DNA from: Hemicentrotus pulcherrimus
Taxonomy: Eukaryota; Echinodermata; Echinoidea; Camarodonta; Strongylocentrotidae
Direction of reading: 5' to 3'
Assembly (NCBI GenBank): GCA_003118195.1
Contig: BEXV01003995.1
Span: 1,463 to 20,809, forward strand
Length of the DNA stretch: 19,347 bases
Shown piece by piece: positions 18,029 through 19,347 of the stretch. Every line of letters begins with the position of its first letter. The first letter of the stretch is position 1. The position numbers were made by a program, and so were the translations under genes. Below the pieces are notes generated by a model that worked only from the letters and a program-made list of their open reading frames with translations, had not been told where the DNA came from and made no database searches.

Positions 18029-18870
18029 TATGCCTCTGCCACCCAAGATGTTGCTGGAGGCATTGTGTTTTTGTGGTTTTTCTTCATTTTGTCTATCCGG
18101 CCTACTTAACTCATTTGCGACAATGGTTCTCAAAATATGATCGAGCAGGACGCTCTTCAAAGAGGCAATCCAGCTGTTAACTGAAGAACCATTGAATAGA
18201 TTGTATCCAAACTTAGTTTGTAACCATGCAAACTTGGATCAACTTTGTATGATCATGCAAGAATGAAATTGGATTTTGAGTGTATAGGTCAAAGGTCAAA
18301 AGTTACAGGGTCATAAAAGTGTTTAAAAATGCTCATTACTGCAACAACTCAATAACAATAAATTTTTATTCAAACCAAACATTGATGAAATGTGAATGGG
18401 CATGTAAGGAAAGGAAGAACTAATTAGATTTTTTGTGTAAGAGGTGAAAGGTCAAAGACCACAGTGTATTTAAAGAAAAGTGTTTAAAAATGTCAGAAAA
18501 TATCTTGTTGTAGCGATAATTTGAGAAGTGTTCCTGCAATGCAAATCAGACGTGGGTGCAGTATGTATGAGCATGCAAGGATAAACTGATTACATTTGTT
18601 GGTGTACCTGTAGTAGATCAAATGCGACAGATCATAGGGTCAAAAAATCAACGAAAATATCCTTTTACTGTGGTAACTTAAACAAGAATTTAAACAATGT
18701 TGACCAAACCGGGCGCAAGTTAATGTATGTATGAGCTTGAAAACTGGAAAAGATTGAATTAAAAAAAAGAGTTGGGGTTAGTGAGGTCAGTGGTTAAAGG
18801 TCAAATGATCATCGATCATGGACATATGTGTAGGTGGAGGCATATTAGAGACCCAGTCGCAGTCATCTTG
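18029..18870. repeat. Dispersed repeat of about four diverged units
   Basis: The block opens TATGCCTCTGCCACCCAAG and soon shows GGAGGCAT (18056-18063), which recurs near the right end as GGTGGAGGCATA (18833-18844), then AGTCGCAGTCATCTTG. Between them, related landmarks recur: GTATGATCATGCAAG (18247), GAATGGGCATGTAAGG (18393), GTATGAGCATGCAAGG (18565) and GTATGAGCTTGAAAAC (18729). Spacing is about 145-173 bp. The first, second and fourth are each followed by an AGGTCA-containing stretch. I recall GGAGGCAT-flanked repeats of this kind from marine invertebrates, but no transposase or reverse transcriptase is present. Confidence 0.5.
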
Positions 18871-19033
18871 TTTTTAAATGAAATTTGTCAAATGTGATAG
18901 GGATGTCAAGTACAATAAATTAGAATATGTGAGATTATCTCTTTGCCTGCAACTCAATTGTGCCATATTGTCTTTGCCATAGAAGAAGAGTTTTGCCAAA
19001 GATTTCAAGGCTATTTAAATGTAATCCTTTCAG

Positions 19034-19347
19034 GTATTAATTAAAAAGGTTTGTCACGTTGCCAATTAGCACTGGTGTCGCATGAAAGGTTATTATGCTT
19101 TTGTGCATGTTTCATTTTATTATTCAACTTAATTTGTGTGGTCATGTGTATGTGAGCTAGCTAAAGATGGAAATCGGGATTTATGTAGTAAAGCATAAAG
19201 CATAAAGTATTAATTAAAAAGGTTTGTCATGTTGCCAATTAGCACTGGTGTCGCATGAAAGGTTATTATGCTTTTGTGCATGTTTCATTTTATTATTCAA
19301 CTTAATTTGTGTGGTCATGTGTATGTGAGCTAGCTAAAGATGGAAAT
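19034..19347. repeat. 173-bp tandem repeat, truncated by the window edge
   Basis: Two head-to-tail copies start at 19034 and 19207. Over the 141 shared bases I see one difference (CACG against CATG in GTTTGTCACGTTGCC). The join carries a small CATAAAG repeat. Such near-identity points to a recent duplication or the edge of a satellite array. Confidence 0.95.

Noticed and set aside
18029..18870. MITE with terminal inverted repeats
   Set aside because: TATGCCTC and GAGGCATA are inverted, but the neighbouring CAAGATG and CATCTTG words are in the wrong order for mirrored ends, and GGAGGCAT also occurs as a direct repeat.

Overview
The window is animal nuclear DNA: AT-rich, with GT-AG introns, short exons, microsatellites and retrotransposon remnants. 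The tRNA-derived SINEs and the elements ending in GCGCTATA(T/C)AA plus (TTA)n resemble repeats I associate with marine deuterostomes. An echinoderm, probably a sea urchin, is my best guess, but it rests on repeat style and protein similarity recalled from memory. No prokaryotic gene, CRISPR array or virus was recognised.

Two multi-exon genes can be assembled exon by exon with consistent splice phase. OGFOD2, a 2-oxoglutarate/Fe(II) oxygenase-like protein, is on the minus strand in seven coding exons (12273 down to 4662; 361 codons plus stop). ZSWIM7 (SWS1), the SWIM zinc-finger subunit of the metazoan Shu complex, is on the plus strand in six coding exons (13102 to 17267; 151 aa). They are head to head, with 828 bp between start codons and a tRNA-derived SINE in between. 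Their known roles do not suggest a shared pathway, so the pairing looks like promoter sharing at most.

Two lesions stand out. The OGFOD2 exon just before the catalytic domain has an in-frame TAG at codon 151, while every other exon is intact. At the left end, a lone minus-strand exon (806 to 656) encodes a clear CRAL-TRIO (SEC14-like) segment, also broken by a TAG, here made by a 6-bp tandem duplication.

Layout: 1-300, 3' tail of a non-LTR-like element; 656-806, CRAL-TRIO exon; 807-4661, intergenic DNA with CT microsatellites; 4662-12273, OGFOD2, whose introns carry a SINE, a LINE 3' remnant, another hairpin-tailed element and a CpG-dense block; 12274-13101, the shared upstream region; 13102-17267, ZSWIM7 coding span, with a truncated SINE in intron 4; 17268 to about 17690, ZSWIM7 3' UTR; 18029-18870, a dispersed repeat made of about four diverged units; 19034-19347, a 173-bp tandem repeat running off the edge. 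I did not find a convincing undescribed system. The best leads are the two nonsense codons, the hairpin tails shared by different retroelements, and the intronic CpG block with opposed splice donors.
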